Source: an uncultured Bacteroidales bacterium (GTDB lineage Bacteria; Bacteroidota; Bacteroidia; Bacteroidales; WCHB1-69). From it: 37,774 nucleotides of DNA. This document shows positions 1-8,381 of this stretch, piece after piece. Below the pieces are notes generated by a model. The model worked only from the letters and a program-made list of their open reading frames with translations, ran no database searches and was not told the origin of the DNA. The number at the start of each line of letters is the position of its first letter. Within the stretch, counting starts at the first letter, position 1. The stretch is taken from contig CAMJPH010000014.1 in assembly GCA_946407715.1 (NCBI GenBank), forward strand, positions 1 to 37,774, given 5' to 3'. Position numbers and translations under genes: made by a program.

Positions 1-61
1 CGATTCTACTTGAAAAGGTACTTATTGCAAAAAACAAGCTTGCGAAACTTGAATATACAAT

Positions 62-580
62 ATGATGAAGCCGCAAGATATTGTAATATTACTAAAGAAA
101 ATAACACCATCAGGACAGCATTTGTCGTGTCGGAAACTGGCGGAATCGATAGGGATGAGCGTCTCCAGTGTGAGCGAGAGTTTGGAGCGTTGCCGGAATG
201 TCCAACTGATAGACCGCAATAAGAAGCGCGTCAACACAATGGCTTTGCAGGAGTTTCTGATTCACAGCTTGCAGTATGTCTTTCCCGCCGTCACCGGACG
301 AGTTGTACGCGGCGTGCCGGCCTATATCAGCGCCTCCCCCCTGAAGGAGCAAATCTCAAACAGCGGTGAGAGCTATGTCTGGCACTATACGAAAGGAAAT
401 GCCAGAGGACAACAAATAGAGCCCCTGTATCCTTCTGTTCCAGGCGCCATTTTGCAAGATGAGGTGCTTTATCAATTGTTAGTGATTGCCGACACGCTCC
501 GCCTCGGCCGCGCTCGGGAGAGGGAGATCGCCATTGAAGAACTTGCCAAACATATCAACCGCTATGTCGAAAACCAATAA
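62..580 (+). CDS. Winged-helix (MarR-like) regulator paired with a nucleotidyltransferase
   Basis: A 172-residue protein. Residues about 20-55 look like a helix-turn-helix: an LSCRKLAESIGMSVSSVSES stretch followed by a basic wing-like segment. The rest carries a conserved-looking VVRGVPAYISASPL segment and a helical C-terminus. Two ATGs are adjacent at 62 and 65. The stop overlaps the start of the downstream nucleotidyltransferase gene by 17 bases, which implies translational coupling. Winged-helix plus nucleotidyltransferase pairs resemble type IV (AbiE-like) toxin-antitoxin layouts, and that role is an inference from context. No TAnnTTTG promoter box is visible in the 61 bases before it, so the promoter may lie outside the window. 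The partner is broken, so this protein may now act alone. Confidence 0.6.
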   Translation: MMKPQDIVILLKKITPSGQHLSCRKLAESIGMSVSSVSESLERCRNVQLIDRNKKRVNTMALQEFLIHSLQYVFPAVTGRVVRGVPAYISASPLKEQISNSGESYVWHYTKGNARGQQIEPLYPSVPGAILQDEVLYQLLVIADTLRLGRAREREIAIEELAKHINRYVENQ

Positions 581-1039
581 CGAACGGCTGCAAGAGGTGG
601 CGGAGGGTATGCAAGACCTTAACGAACGGCTCGTGTATGTCGGAGGGGCAATGGCCGGCGTATATGCCACGGATTTGGCAAGCGTGAACGGTTTGTCTTG
701 GAGTCGGGCAGATCCATCTACCGATTGCCGGCAACCTATTATATCGCCACAAAGATGGAGGCACTGTTTTCACGGGGTGGACAAGATTGGCGAGGCGCAA
801 AGGATTTTGAGGACATTGTTTACGTGCTGAACTATTGCCCTGAATTTGTGGATTATTTCAAAACGGCTGACGAGGAAGTGCGCACCTATCTCTCCAAATA
901 GTTTGCCTTGATGTTGCAACGCCCCAATTTCCCTGAGGAGTTGGAGTGCGCATTGCCCTCAGATGAGATCGAACGCGTGGATACGCTCCTTGAAACTATG
1001 CATCAGATGGCATCTTATACTCTGACAACGAGCAGTTAG
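564..1039 (+). pseudogene. Nucleotidyltransferase remnant with internal deletion and premature stop
   Basis: The reading frame starts at ATG 564 (MSKTNNERLQEVAEGMQDLN, then YVGGAMAGVYATDLAS). It breaks off near 680, where the frame changes to one reading GKRERFVLESGRSIYRLPATYYIATKMEALF as two adjoining segments, and then KDFEDIVYVLN. An in-frame TAG at 899-901 interrupts this second part. Beyond it the same frame continues FALMLQRPNF...IERVDTLLETMHQM to a TAG at 1037-1039. The pieces match the N-terminus and C-terminal half of minimal nucleotidyltransferase proteins. The segment that should hold the metal-binding Asp-x-Asp motif is missing. I therefore see one deletion with frameshift plus one nonsense change. 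It follows the winged-helix gene with a 17-base overlap. Confidence 0.7.
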
Positions 1040-1081
1040 TATCTTGCTTGTTTTCGTATGGATTGTTATAATCTTCCAAGG

Positions 1082-1176
1082 GGGTGTGTCAAAAGTCAGT
1101 TTTGGCAAAAATCAATATTTGATTATCAGATAGTCACAAGCTAAAAAATGCCGTTTCTTGGACTTTTGACACACCC
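1082..1176. repeat. 95-base MITE-like element with 16-base perfect terminal inverted repeats
   Basis: GGGTGTGTCAAAAGTC at 1082-1097 is repeated exactly as its reverse complement GACTTTTGACACACCC at 1161-1176. A few further outward bases also match with one mismatch. The AT-rich interior has no open frame. The ends resemble insertion-sequence termini, so this may be a miniature element or solo remnant. It lies between the tails of two convergent genes and could also act as a transcription terminator. No clear target duplication is visible. Confidence 0.55.
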
Positions 1177-1220
1177 TCTTTTCACATTAGCGTATGCCTG
1201 AAAAAAATAGCATCGTTTCA

Positions 1221-2264
1221 TCATTCATCATCCCAAACGCCCTCCTCGCTCATTTCCGGCAGCAGCGCGGCGGCCTGGTCCGTCGGCAGGGCCTCAACCT
1301 CCCGAAGTTTGCGGTTGATGGCCTTAGTGCGCTTGCCCTGAAGTTCCTCTATGGTGTTAGAAGCTGTGTCAATATTCTTCTTGGCTTTCTCAAGAAGGGT
1401 ACCGAATTTAGAAAACTCCGTCTTGATCGCACCCAGTGTCGTCCAAACATCGTTACTGCGTTTTTCAATAGCCAAGGTGCGAAATCCCATTTGCAAGCTG
1501 CTGAGCAGGGCACCCAATGTGGTGGGTCCCGTGACGAGCACGTTCCATTTGTCCCTCAGTTCCTGGGTGAGTTTCGAACGGCGGACGACCTCGGCGTAGA
1601 TGTTCTCAACGGGTACGAACATGATGGCGAAATTGGTCGTGTCGGGGACGGAAATGTATTTGCTGCTGATGTCCTTCGCCATAGCCAATATCGTGTTCTC
1701 GAACTGACTGGATTTCGATTTGATCGCCGCAGCATCTCCCGTGTCTATGGCATCGACATACTGGTCATAGACATCCTTGGGGAACTTGGAGTCGACAGGC
1801 AGATACACCGAGCCGTGGGGATCATCCTTGCCGGGCAGCTTGATGGCAAATTCCACGCGTTCCGAACTGCCGGGCACGGTGGCCACATTCTCATCGTACT
1901 GCTCGGGAGACAACATCTGCTCCAACAACGCCTTGAGTTGCAGCTCCCCGAAATTGCCACGCACTTTGACATTGGTTAACGCGTTCTTCAAACCTCCGAC
2001 ATCGGAAGCGAGGTTCTTCATCTCGCCCAACCCTTTTTGGACGCTTTCGAGTTGCTCGCTGACCAGCTTGAAAGACTGCCCGAGACGGTCGTTCAGGGTC
2101 TTCTGCAGCTTCTCATCCACCGTTGCCCGCATCTCATCCAACCGTTTCTCTGTCGTTTGGATCAGGTCCGACTGCCGCTTGTCCATTTCGGCAAACCGCT
2201 CCTTCTGAGCTTCCACCATCTTTTCGGTGTTCTTCTCGAACCCTTCCTGGAACTTCTCGGACAT
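1221..2264 (-). CDS. rmuC: RmuC-family DNA recombination protein, C-terminal part (frameshifted gene)
   Basis: This 347-residue part carries the RmuC domain: GNFGELQLKALLEQML, then a nuclease-like core with VEFAIKLPG and YLPVDSKFPKDVYDQY, then VPDTTNFAIMFVPVENIYAEV and LVTGPTTLGALLSSLQMGFR, with helical ends. RmuC is a predicted PD-(D/E)XK-related protein that limits DNA inversions and affects recombination. The frame stays open upstream of the ATG at 2264, through ELTT codons and a GGAAAAG run. There it would join the N-terminal half if one base were added. The first 45 residues (VEAQKERFAEMDKRQSDLIQTTEKRLDEMR) repeat the end of the upstream half, so the coiled coil is internally duplicated. 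Confidence 0.8.
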   Translation of the reverse strand: MSEKFQEGFEKNTEKMVEAQKERFAEMDKRQSDLIQTTEKRLDEMRATVDEKLQKTLNDRLGQSFKLVSEQLESVQKGLGEMKNLASDVGGLKNALTNVKVRGNFGELQLKALLEQMLSPEQYDENVATVPGSSERVEFAIKLPGKDDPHGSVYLPVDSKFPKDVYDQYVDAIDTGDAAAIKSKSSQFENTILAMAKDISSKYISVPDTTNFAIMFVPVENIYAEVVRRSKLTQELRDKWNVLVTGPTTLGALLSSLQMGFRTLAIEKRSNDVWTTLGAIKTEFSKFGTLLEKAKKNIDTASNTIEELQGKRTKAINRKLREVEALPTDQAAALLPEMSEEGVWDDE

Positions 2265-2269
2265 CGTGG

Positions 2270-3010
2270 TCAGCTCTTTTCCTCGACGATGGAACGCAGC
2301 GCATCAAGTTTGGTTTCCGTAGTCTTAATCAAGTCCGACTGACGTTTCTCCATCTTCTCAAAACCGGCATTCTGCGCCTCAACCGATTTGTCAGTGTTGG
2401 CATCGAATGTTTTGAAGAATTGCTCGAACGATTTTGTCAGCGTCGTGTTGGTGGTATCCTTCAAGTTTTCAAGTTTGGACTCCATGGTGCCCACAAACTC
2501 CTTGTTGCGCTTCCCCATGTCATCGAAGCCTTCTTTTTGGAAAGAATTGAGTTTTGCGACATTGTCACCAAATGCGGTCTGAAAGTCCGTAAAGGCTTTC
2601 TTTGTCTCTTCTCGCTGGTTTTTGGACGTTTCCGACGATTCTTTCCTCAACTGACTGACATTTTCAGTGAATTCAGAGCGTAATTTGTTCACCGTGCCCG
2701 AAATCTCTTCGCGCATCTTCCCCACGTTGCCAGAGAGTTCCTCCCGCATCTTTCCCATGTTGTCCACCGTTTCCGTCCGCATGTGTCCGACGCTCTCCGA
2801 CAGCTCTTTTCGGATTTTGTCGATGTTGTCCGACAGTTCCTGCCGGGCGCTCCTGTTCTCTTCCGAGATTTTCCCTTCCAAGCGGTCGAAATCTTTCGAA
2901 GAGACATCCGAGGTGGTTTCTTGTCTGGAAAAGACTTTGACCATAACGATGACTGTGCAGATGGTGCAAACTGCCACCAAAGCTAAAATGATGTAAATGA
3001 ATGTGTTCAT
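2270..3010 (-). CDS. rmuC: RmuC-family protein, N-terminal membrane anchor and coiled coil (frameshifted gene)
   Basis: I chose ATG 3010 as the start. It gives MNTFIYIILALVAVCTICTV, a single N-terminal membrane segment typical of RmuC, and lies 40 bases after the promoter box at 3050-3058. The rest is a long charged coiled coil with repeating units such as ELSDNIDKIRKELSESVGHMR and MGKMREELSGNVGKMREEIS. The frame ends at TGA 2270-2272, just after IVEEKS. A one-base change in the preceding GGAAAAG run would restore a single protein of roughly 600 residues, long for RmuC because of the duplicated coil. It could be a real inactivating mutation, a sequencing or assembly error, or ribosomal slippage. 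I favour one of the first two. Confidence 0.75.
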   Translation of the reverse strand: MNTFIYIILALVAVCTICTVIVMVKVFSRQETTSDVSSKDFDRLEGKISEENRSARQELSDNIDKIRKELSESVGHMRTETVDNMGKMREELSGNVGKMREEISGTVNKLRSEFTENVSQLRKESSETSKNQREETKKAFTDFQTAFGDNVAKLNSFQKEGFDDMGKRNKEFVGTMESKLENLKDTTNTTLTKSFEQFFKTFDANTDKSVEAQNAGFEKMEKRQSDLIKTTETKLDALRSIVEEKS

Positions 3011-3049
3011 AGCGAGATATTTGATGAATAATAACGTTGATTTTCGGCG

Positions 3050-3058
3050 GCAAAAATA
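3050..3058 (-). promoter_or_regulatory. Bacteroidota-type -7 box for rmuC
   Basis: On the minus strand this reads TATTTTTGC, matching TAnnTTTG, 40 bases before the chosen rmuC start. No convincing -33 TTG is visible. Confidence 0.5.
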
Positions 3059-3116
3059 CAACGGATAGGTTCAGGGATGGTGAACGTATTCGATTCTGAA
3101 AATAGACACGTAAAAA

Positions 3117-6100
3117 TTACGCAATCACCCCATGTAGCTTCTCCACATATCGCCTTATTGAAACAAGGTTGGTACCGAAAACAGTGTGGAGATCCACGCC
3201 TCGGAAATTTTCGTCGGTGAGGAGCGTTTCAGGAGTGATGTCGCCGTTTTCGCATACATAACCGATGATTTGGTTGAGATATTCTTCCTGAAGACTATTC
3301 AACACAATGTCACTCAGAAATTCAGAATACTTTTCCTTAGCAATGCGTCTGTCTATGCCGATGATGGAGCGGATGAATGCTGCCACTCGGTCACCACAAA
3401 TCATCTGTCCCTTCTTGACATAATCCTCATATTCCTCTTTGGTGCCGAGTTCCTGCCAACAGATGCGTTCCAACTCCACAATGTCGGCTGGAGTGAGTTG
3501 CTCCAAACGGTAGATTTTGTTTATTGCTTCACTGTCTCGGTGCTCTTTTAGATAGTCCAAAATGCGAGTGTGGTAGTCCGTCTCAAATTCAGGTTTCTCA
3601 ACGCCCTCCTTTTCCTCCATTGTGTCGGAGATGTTGATGAAGAACGTCTCATGCTGCGAGCCCAATGTCACATACACAATACCCCTCAATTCTAATCGGA
3701 CATCTTCCAACCGCTCGAGCGAAGCGGTATCCCAAAATGCGAAATTGCTGACCTCTATGATGATATCCATCTTCTCCATCACGGCGGGAATACTTGCCTT
3801 ACGCTGAAGAAGTTGGCCTATGTCGGAAACTTTTTTCTTGCTACGTCGGGCATTCACCTCTTTCGTAAGTTTGGAAAGTTCAATGTGCAGCATCAATGCG
3901 TCGAACATCCGGCTCCCGTTGTCGTCCTGTTCGTTGAGAATCATGGGAGCAATCTTTTGTTTCATGTCCACCGCATCCAGTTCAGAAAGATAGAGCCATT
4001 TCTGTCTCTGCTTGAATCTATCGACAACATCCAAGTGCTTTCGGACAGAAATATGCTTTTCATTCAGCTGATTCACCTGCTCATACAATTCGTCTTTCAA
4101 GCTGGTGCATAGTTCTTGTGCAAAGGTGTCCTGCTGGTATTTTTGATGTTGAAGAATCACCGCAATGTCGAGCATTAGCCCGAAAAGGCGTTCCGACAGC
4201 GACATCGTGGGTTGGGGCTCGTGACCGTTGCTGTTATCGTTGAAGTACTCAAAGTTCTCACACCAGTCGAAGATGTAGAATTCTTTCTTGTCGGTGCCAT
4301 CTGAGAATATACCTGGACTAAGGCGGGTTCCGCGCCCGATCATTTGGATAAACTTAATCTTGCTGTAAACGGGTTTGAAGAACACAAGGTTCAGAATATC
4401 AGGCACATCAATCCCCGTATCAAGCATGTCCACTGAAACGGCAATTTGCGGCATCTTTTCCCGCACCTTAAACTTGTCAATGATATCCTGTGCATAATTC
4501 ACGCTATAATCCACCAGTTGACAAAAAACGCTGCCAAATCGGGGATAAAGCGCATAGAAACGATCTACAACCAACTGAGCATGCTTGTGGTCGTAAGCAA
4601 AGATGATGGTTTTGCCTAATTTGTCGCCATTGTTCACTTTCAAACCATTGTTCATCAAATCCTGAATGACGATGTCAACAGTGGAAATATTGTAGATATA
4701 GTCGAAAAGCTCTTTCTTTTCAATATCGCGTGGGGTTTTGGTTTGGGGCAATCCCGTCTTCATTTCCGCACGCGCTTTCTCGTACTCCCAAGCCTGGTCC
4801 AACTGCTCTTTTTCATCGTCAGTCAAAGAGTCATACAAAATGCCTTCCCGCAGTCGTCGGGTGGTTCGTGAAATCGGATTATAACCCACAAGCCAATGAT
4901 CGTTTTCGGCCTCTGTTTGCGTGTAGGTGAAATTGGGCTCGTTGCTCTCAAGCTGAAACAGGTCGAAAGTACTGCGGTCAACCTCGTCGCGGGGCGTTGC
5001 AGTTAACCCCACCAAGAAACTGTCGAAATACTCAAAAATGGCCGTGTATTTCCTGAAAACGGAACGGTGCGCTTCATCAAGGATAATGAGGTCAAACCGA
5101 CCGATAGAGAACTCCTTGTCCTCAGCATCAATGTAGTTGATCATCGTCTGGTAGGTGCTGAACATTAGTCGGGTGCTCCGACGGTTGTTTTCATCCTCGG
5201 GCTCGGTGAGTTTGCAAAAGGAGTAGTTGTTCAGATGTTCCCTGAAATTATCGTATGCTTGTTTCACCAACGAGGTGCGATCGGCCAGAAACAGCACGTT
5301 TTTCACCCATTGGTTACGCAATAGGACATCGCAGAGCGAGATGGCCACACGGGTCTTTCCTGTTCCCGTCGCCATTACAATCAACGCCCTTCTGTGCATG
5401 TCGTTCAGATGGTCGCAAACAGCACGGATGGCTCGTTTCTGATAGGCCCGGTTCGTGATGGAATCCTTGATGGCCAGATCCGTCATTTTTTTCCGACCTC
5501 TACGCGAAAGGATCAGTTCCAAATCATTGATAGTGTGGAATCCCATGACAGGACGAGGAGGATAGCCCAAGCCGTCGATGATTTTTGTGTGGAAACCGTT
5601 GGTGTAATAGATAACGGGGCGGACACCGTATTGATTTTCCAGACAATCGGCGTAAAGTTCTGCTTGGTGTTTGCCTCTCTTTTCGTCCACGCTGGTACGT
5701 TTGGCCTCCACCACGGCCAGCGGCTTGCCGTCTTTGCCGTAAAGCACATAATCGCAGTAACCCTCCTCTTTATTGTTGGGCATTCCTTCCACCCGAATCT
5801 CTATCCCGGCTTTGGCGGCAGCGGGCAAATTTTCTTGGGTGAGCACTTCCCATCCGGCTTCCGCCAGCAGCAGATCGATATATAATCTGCGGGTTTCAGC
5901 CTCTGACAGACCGTTCGGGAACTCTTTCACCGGTTCTTTGGCTGTTAGCGCTGTTTTGTCAGCGGCTGCCACAAAAGTATCGCTGGCGTTCACCTCCACG
6001 TCGGCGGGAGTGAGTATTGGATGCTCAGCCGTTTTGGGTATTAGATTCTTGTCGAAAGGATGAACTTCGTTGACTATTTTTAGCTTCAGCAGAATGGCGC

Positions 6101-6449
6101 CGACCACATTGTAGATGTTGAGCAGCGCAAAGAACGATTCTTTCTTTGTCACGCTCACCGTATGCGCAGCCCGGTTGCCCACTTTGCGCACATAGTGAAC
6201 TGCCATCATCACACGGTCGTCGTTGACAAATTCACGGAACGGCTCGCCTTTAATCAACTCGAACAGCGTGGCCCTTTCGGGTCGGTCAAAGTTTTTCAGA
6301 TAATAGAGCGCATAAACGATGTATTCCAATGCTTTTCGGGAATTGAGGGCACTGAAATCAGGTTTGCTGAGCTGATACTCTTCAGCCGCTGAACAGAAGG
6401 TGTAGAGGTCGTTCAGCCCCAAATCCTTTATGTAGTCGAAATTGCGCAT
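3117..6449 (-). CDS. hsdR: Type I restriction enzyme, restriction/translocase subunit HsdR
   Basis: The 1110-residue motor and nuclease subunit of a type I restriction-modification complex. Residues 1-115 look like a DUF4145-type N-terminus. Residues about 190-290 are the HSDR_N nuclease with YCDYVLYGKDG (Asp233) and VVEAK (Glu248, Lys250). The helicase follows: MATGTGKT Walker A at 359-366, LDEAH at 457-461, GLTATPRD near 481-488, DTGIDVP near 677, and QMIGRGTRLSPG near 702. A helical EcoEI-like C-terminus probably binds the methylase. Length and motif order fit an intact protein. It starts only 4 bases after the TOPRIM-like gene, so it depends on that operon. It is 3.7 kb away from hsdS, with three unrelated genes between. 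Confidence 0.95.
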   Translation of the reverse strand: MRNFDYIKDLGLNDLYTFCSAAEEYQLSKPDFSALNSRKALEYIVYALYYLKNFDRPERATLFELIKGEPFREFVNDDRVMMAVHYVRKVGNRAAHTVSVTKKESFFALLNIYNVVGAILLKLKIVNEVHPFDKNLIPKTAEHPILTPADVEVNASDTFVAAADKTALTAKEPVKEFPNGLSEAETRRLYIDLLLAEAGWEVLTQENLPAAAKAGIEIRVEGMPNNKEEGYCDYVLYGKDGKPLAVVEAKRTSVDEKRGKHQAELYADCLENQYGVRPVIYYTNGFHTKIIDGLGYPPRPVMGFHTINDLELILSRRGRKKMTDLAIKDSITNRAYQKRAIRAVCDHLNDMHRRALIVMATGTGKTRVAISLCDVLLRNQWVKNVLFLADRTSLVKQAYDNFREHLNNYSFCKLTEPEDENNRRSTRLMFSTYQTMINYIDAEDKEFSIGRFDLIILDEAHRSVFRKYTAIFEYFDSFLVGLTATPRDEVDRSTFDLFQLESNEPNFTYTQTEAENDHWLVGYNPISRTTRRLREGILYDSLTDDEKEQLDQAWEYEKARAEMKTGLPQTKTPRDIEKKELFDYIYNISTVDIVIQDLMNNGLKVNNGDKLGKTIIFAYDHKHAQLVVDRFYALYPRFGSVFCQLVDYSVNYAQDIIDKFKVREKMPQIAVSVDMLDTGIDVPDILNLVFFKPVYSKIKFIQMIGRGTRLSPGIFSDGTDKKEFYIFDWCENFEYFNDNSNGHEPQPTMSLSERLFGLMLDIAVILQHQKYQQDTFAQELCTSLKDELYEQVNQLNEKHISVRKHLDVVDRFKQRQKWLYLSELDAVDMKQKIAPMILNEQDDNGSRMFDALMLHIELSKLTKEVNARRSKKKVSDIGQLLQRKASIPAVMEKMDIIIEVSNFAFWDTASLERLEDVRLELRGIVYVTLGSQHETFFINISDTMEEKEGVEKPEFETDYHTRILDYLKEHRDSEAINKIYRLEQLTPADIVELERICWQELGTKEEYEDYVKKGQMICGDRVAAFIRSIIGIDRRIAKEKYSEFLSDIVLNSLQEEYLNQIIGYVCENGDITPETLLTDENFRGVDLHTVFGTNLVSIRRYVEKLHGVIA

Positions 6450-6453
6450 AATC

Positions 6454-7146
6454 TCACTTGAAATGTGCTTTCACAAACTCATACCAGCTTCCGAAAGAGG
6501 CAATATGTTCCGTCTCCTCATATCGTTTGATCAATTGTTGAAGATACGCCGATTGCTGAACATCATCTGTGTTGTTCTTCGAATAGGTCATATTCCGTTC
6601 CTCCAACATTCTTTTCAAATAACGAACATGAAATCGCGCCGTCGTGGCAAACCTGTTCTCATCCATATTGCCCATCTCTTCCGGATTGTCCTTCCCCACA
6701 TTGTAATAGCGGATAAATTCCAAGTATTCGGAGTTTTGCGGATTTTCTTTGAACACGCTTTGATTGCCTAAGAACCACGTCTCCATACAAACTTTTTGCT
6801 CAAAAACCACCAGTTCGGCATTTTGCAAAGACACACCGTTCAACTGCAATTCGGCATTGATTCTATCCAAATGGAATTGACGTGTCTCCTCTTCTGTATC
6901 GAGACAAACCAATAGATAGTCGTATTTTGGTCCGCCTTGTGCGTTAATCGCATTGATGTCCAGAACGGCATTCTTCACGTGTGTATAGATAGAGGGAATT
7001 CCTCCTGCGCTGAAAATGTAGTAGTTGTTCTCACGCACATCCCAAGCACTATGAATACGAGTATAGGTCGGGGCCAGCACAGAAAGCCATGCCGGATAAA
7101 CAGACATTTCGGTCTTGTCACCTTCAACAACGATGTAAAAGTTCAT
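6454..7146 (-). CDS. TOPRIM/RloB-like protein, partner of the AAA ATPase
   Basis: A 230-residue protein beginning MNFYIVVEGDKTE. The EGxxTE motif (Glu8, Thr12, Glu13) and the later YDYLLVCLDTEEE segment (Asp83, Glu85) are spaced like the acidic motifs of TOPRIM folds seen in RloB and OLD-type nucleases. I see no full-length match I can name. It follows the AAA ATPase gene by 25 bases and precedes hsdR by 4, so all three are likely co-expressed. ATPase plus TOPRIM pairs work in phage defence in OLD/Gabija, PARIS and RloA/RloB systems, where the ATPase senses or loads and the TOPRIM protein cleaves nucleic acid. A similar role here is an inference. The C-terminal half (GNMDENRFATTARFHVRYLK) is not recognisable. 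Confidence 0.55.
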   Translation of the reverse strand: MNFYIVVEGDKTEMSVYPAWLSVLAPTYTRIHSAWDVRENNYYIFSAGGIPSIYTHVKNAVLDINAINAQGGPKYDYLLVCLDTEEETRQFHLDRINAELQLNGVSLQNAELVVFEQKVCMETWFLGNQSVFKENPQNSEYLEFIRYYNVGKDNPEEMGNMDENRFATTARFHVRYLKRMLEERNMTYSKNNTDDVQQSAYLQQLIKRYEETEHIASFGSWYEFVKAHFK

Positions 7147-7171
7147 TTTGTTTCGTGATTATGTTTCTTGA

Positions 7172-8278
7172 TTATCTATTTTGTCCTGTCCTGTATTCCG
7201 GGGTTTGCAGCAGCTGCATAAACGCCTCGTGCTTCGAATGTTCGCCGATATGGAGTTCCTCGGCGGTATGCACATGCACATCGCTCCCGTTGCGCGTGAG
7301 GATCTTCCAATCCTTGACGGGAATGGCATTGATGATATAGGGGTGGTGACTGGTCATCACCACTTGGATGTCGGCCTCCGGTTCCATAATAAGATCGGCC
7401 AACTCGTTGATACAGTTCACGCCCAGTCCGTTCTCGAATTCGTCAATCATGATTACATCGCCGTCGTTGGCCAACACCAACGTGATAATTTGCGACAGGG
7501 TGCGCATCATACCGGAGGAAATGGCATTTTGGGGTATCCATGCATCTACGTTTTTTTCTCTAATAATTAGAACAGGGGATAGTGAATCATTAAAAGATTT
7601 AACCGATATGAAATCAATTTTCTCAACAGTTGGGAAAATGTTTTGAAATTTACTACAAATGATGTCAAACTCATCTAGTTTGTTCTCCCGAAGCAAGAAC
7701 AGCTTTTCTAATGGGGCTACGTAATATAACTCCTTGATTTGTTTAATACTAAATGTAGTTTGTTTATCCTTATCCACTATTGGTGAGAAACTTATGGATT
7801 CATTGGTCATATTCCAATAATCACATTGCATAAAACCGTTGTATATTGGTTTTATGGAAGCTTCTTCTTTTAACAACTCTACGGCGCTTTTGGCGTTGTC
7901 TAATTTCACAATCTCTTTACCTTGATATTTGAAAGAATCCTTTGAACGTAAAACGATGATTCCCTCGTTATCAGAAATCTGTTCCCAAACAAGGGTAAAT
8001 TTGTTTTCTTTAAATTCAACAAAATTAAAATTATCCGTTGCCTCAAATTCACCTTCCCAAATGTAATCCCGACCATTTTGCTCGAACTCAACATTCCATT
8101 TGATTCCATTATAAGAAAAGCCTTTGGCGATAAGGCATAACACATTAATAAAGTTCAGAATCCGGGTTTTCCCCACGCCCGATGCGCCCACCAAGAGTGT
8201 AAGCATAGGATTGAACTGGATGTTTTCCACATTCCAACCAGAGATTTTGTCCTTTGCGGTTATTGATTTGAATTTCAT
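7172..8278 (-). CDS. AAA family (ABC-type, RloA/AAA15-like) ATPase
   Basis: A 368-residue ATPase. Walker A is GASGVGKT at residues 31-38. The ABC-like signature ISSGM is at 253-257. Walker B is VIMIDEFENGLG at 275-286, and TSHHP at 309-313 supplies the switch histidine. The middle is a divergent insertion, as in OLD-like and RloA/AriA ATPases. It heads a sub-operon with the TOPRIM-like gene and hsdR, and has its own -7 box at 8301-8309. The first two thirds of the gene are clearly AT-richer than the hsd genes, suggesting a separate origin. Probable role: nucleotide-dependent sensor or loader in a two-gene defence module. The family call is firm and the function is inferred. Confidence 0.8.
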   Translation of the reverse strand: MKFKSITAKDKISGWNVENIQFNPMLTLLVGASGVGKTRILNFINVLCLIAKGFSYNGIKWNVEFEQNGRDYIWEGEFEATDNFNFVEFKENKFTLVWEQISDNEGIIVLRSKDSFKYQGKEIVKLDNAKSAVELLKEEASIKPIYNGFMQCDYWNMTNESISFSPIVDKDKQTTFSIKQIKELYYVAPLEKLFLLRENKLDEFDIICSKFQNIFPTVEKIDFISVKSFNDSLSPVLIIREKNVDAWIPQNAISSGMMRTLSQIITLVLANDGDVIMIDEFENGLGVNCINELADLIMEPEADIQVVMTSHHPYIINAIPVKDWKILTRNGSDVHVHTAEELHIGEHSKHEAFMQLLQTPEYRTGQNR

Positions 8279-8300
8279 ATAGCCTAATAAATTACAGGTT

Positions 8301-8309
8301 GCAAAGATA
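8301..8309 (-). promoter_or_regulatory. Internal -7 box before the ATPase-TOPRIM-hsdR genes
   Basis: On the minus strand this reads TATCTTTGC, the best-matching -7 sequence in the restriction locus, 23 bases before the ATPase start. It lies in a 103-base gap after the AIPR gene. It would let the ATPase, TOPRIM and hsdR genes be expressed separately from hsdM and hsdS. Confidence 0.55.
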
Positions 8310-8381
8310 CAGTTTATTTGATTATATCTCCATTATCCCCTTTATTTTTCCATAAAGCATAGAATTGGTATGTCATAATCA

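Noticed and set aside
2264..2290. Programmed -1 frameshift in rmuC
   Set aside because: The run is only AAAA within GGAAAAG, with no slippery heptamer or obvious downstream pseudoknot.
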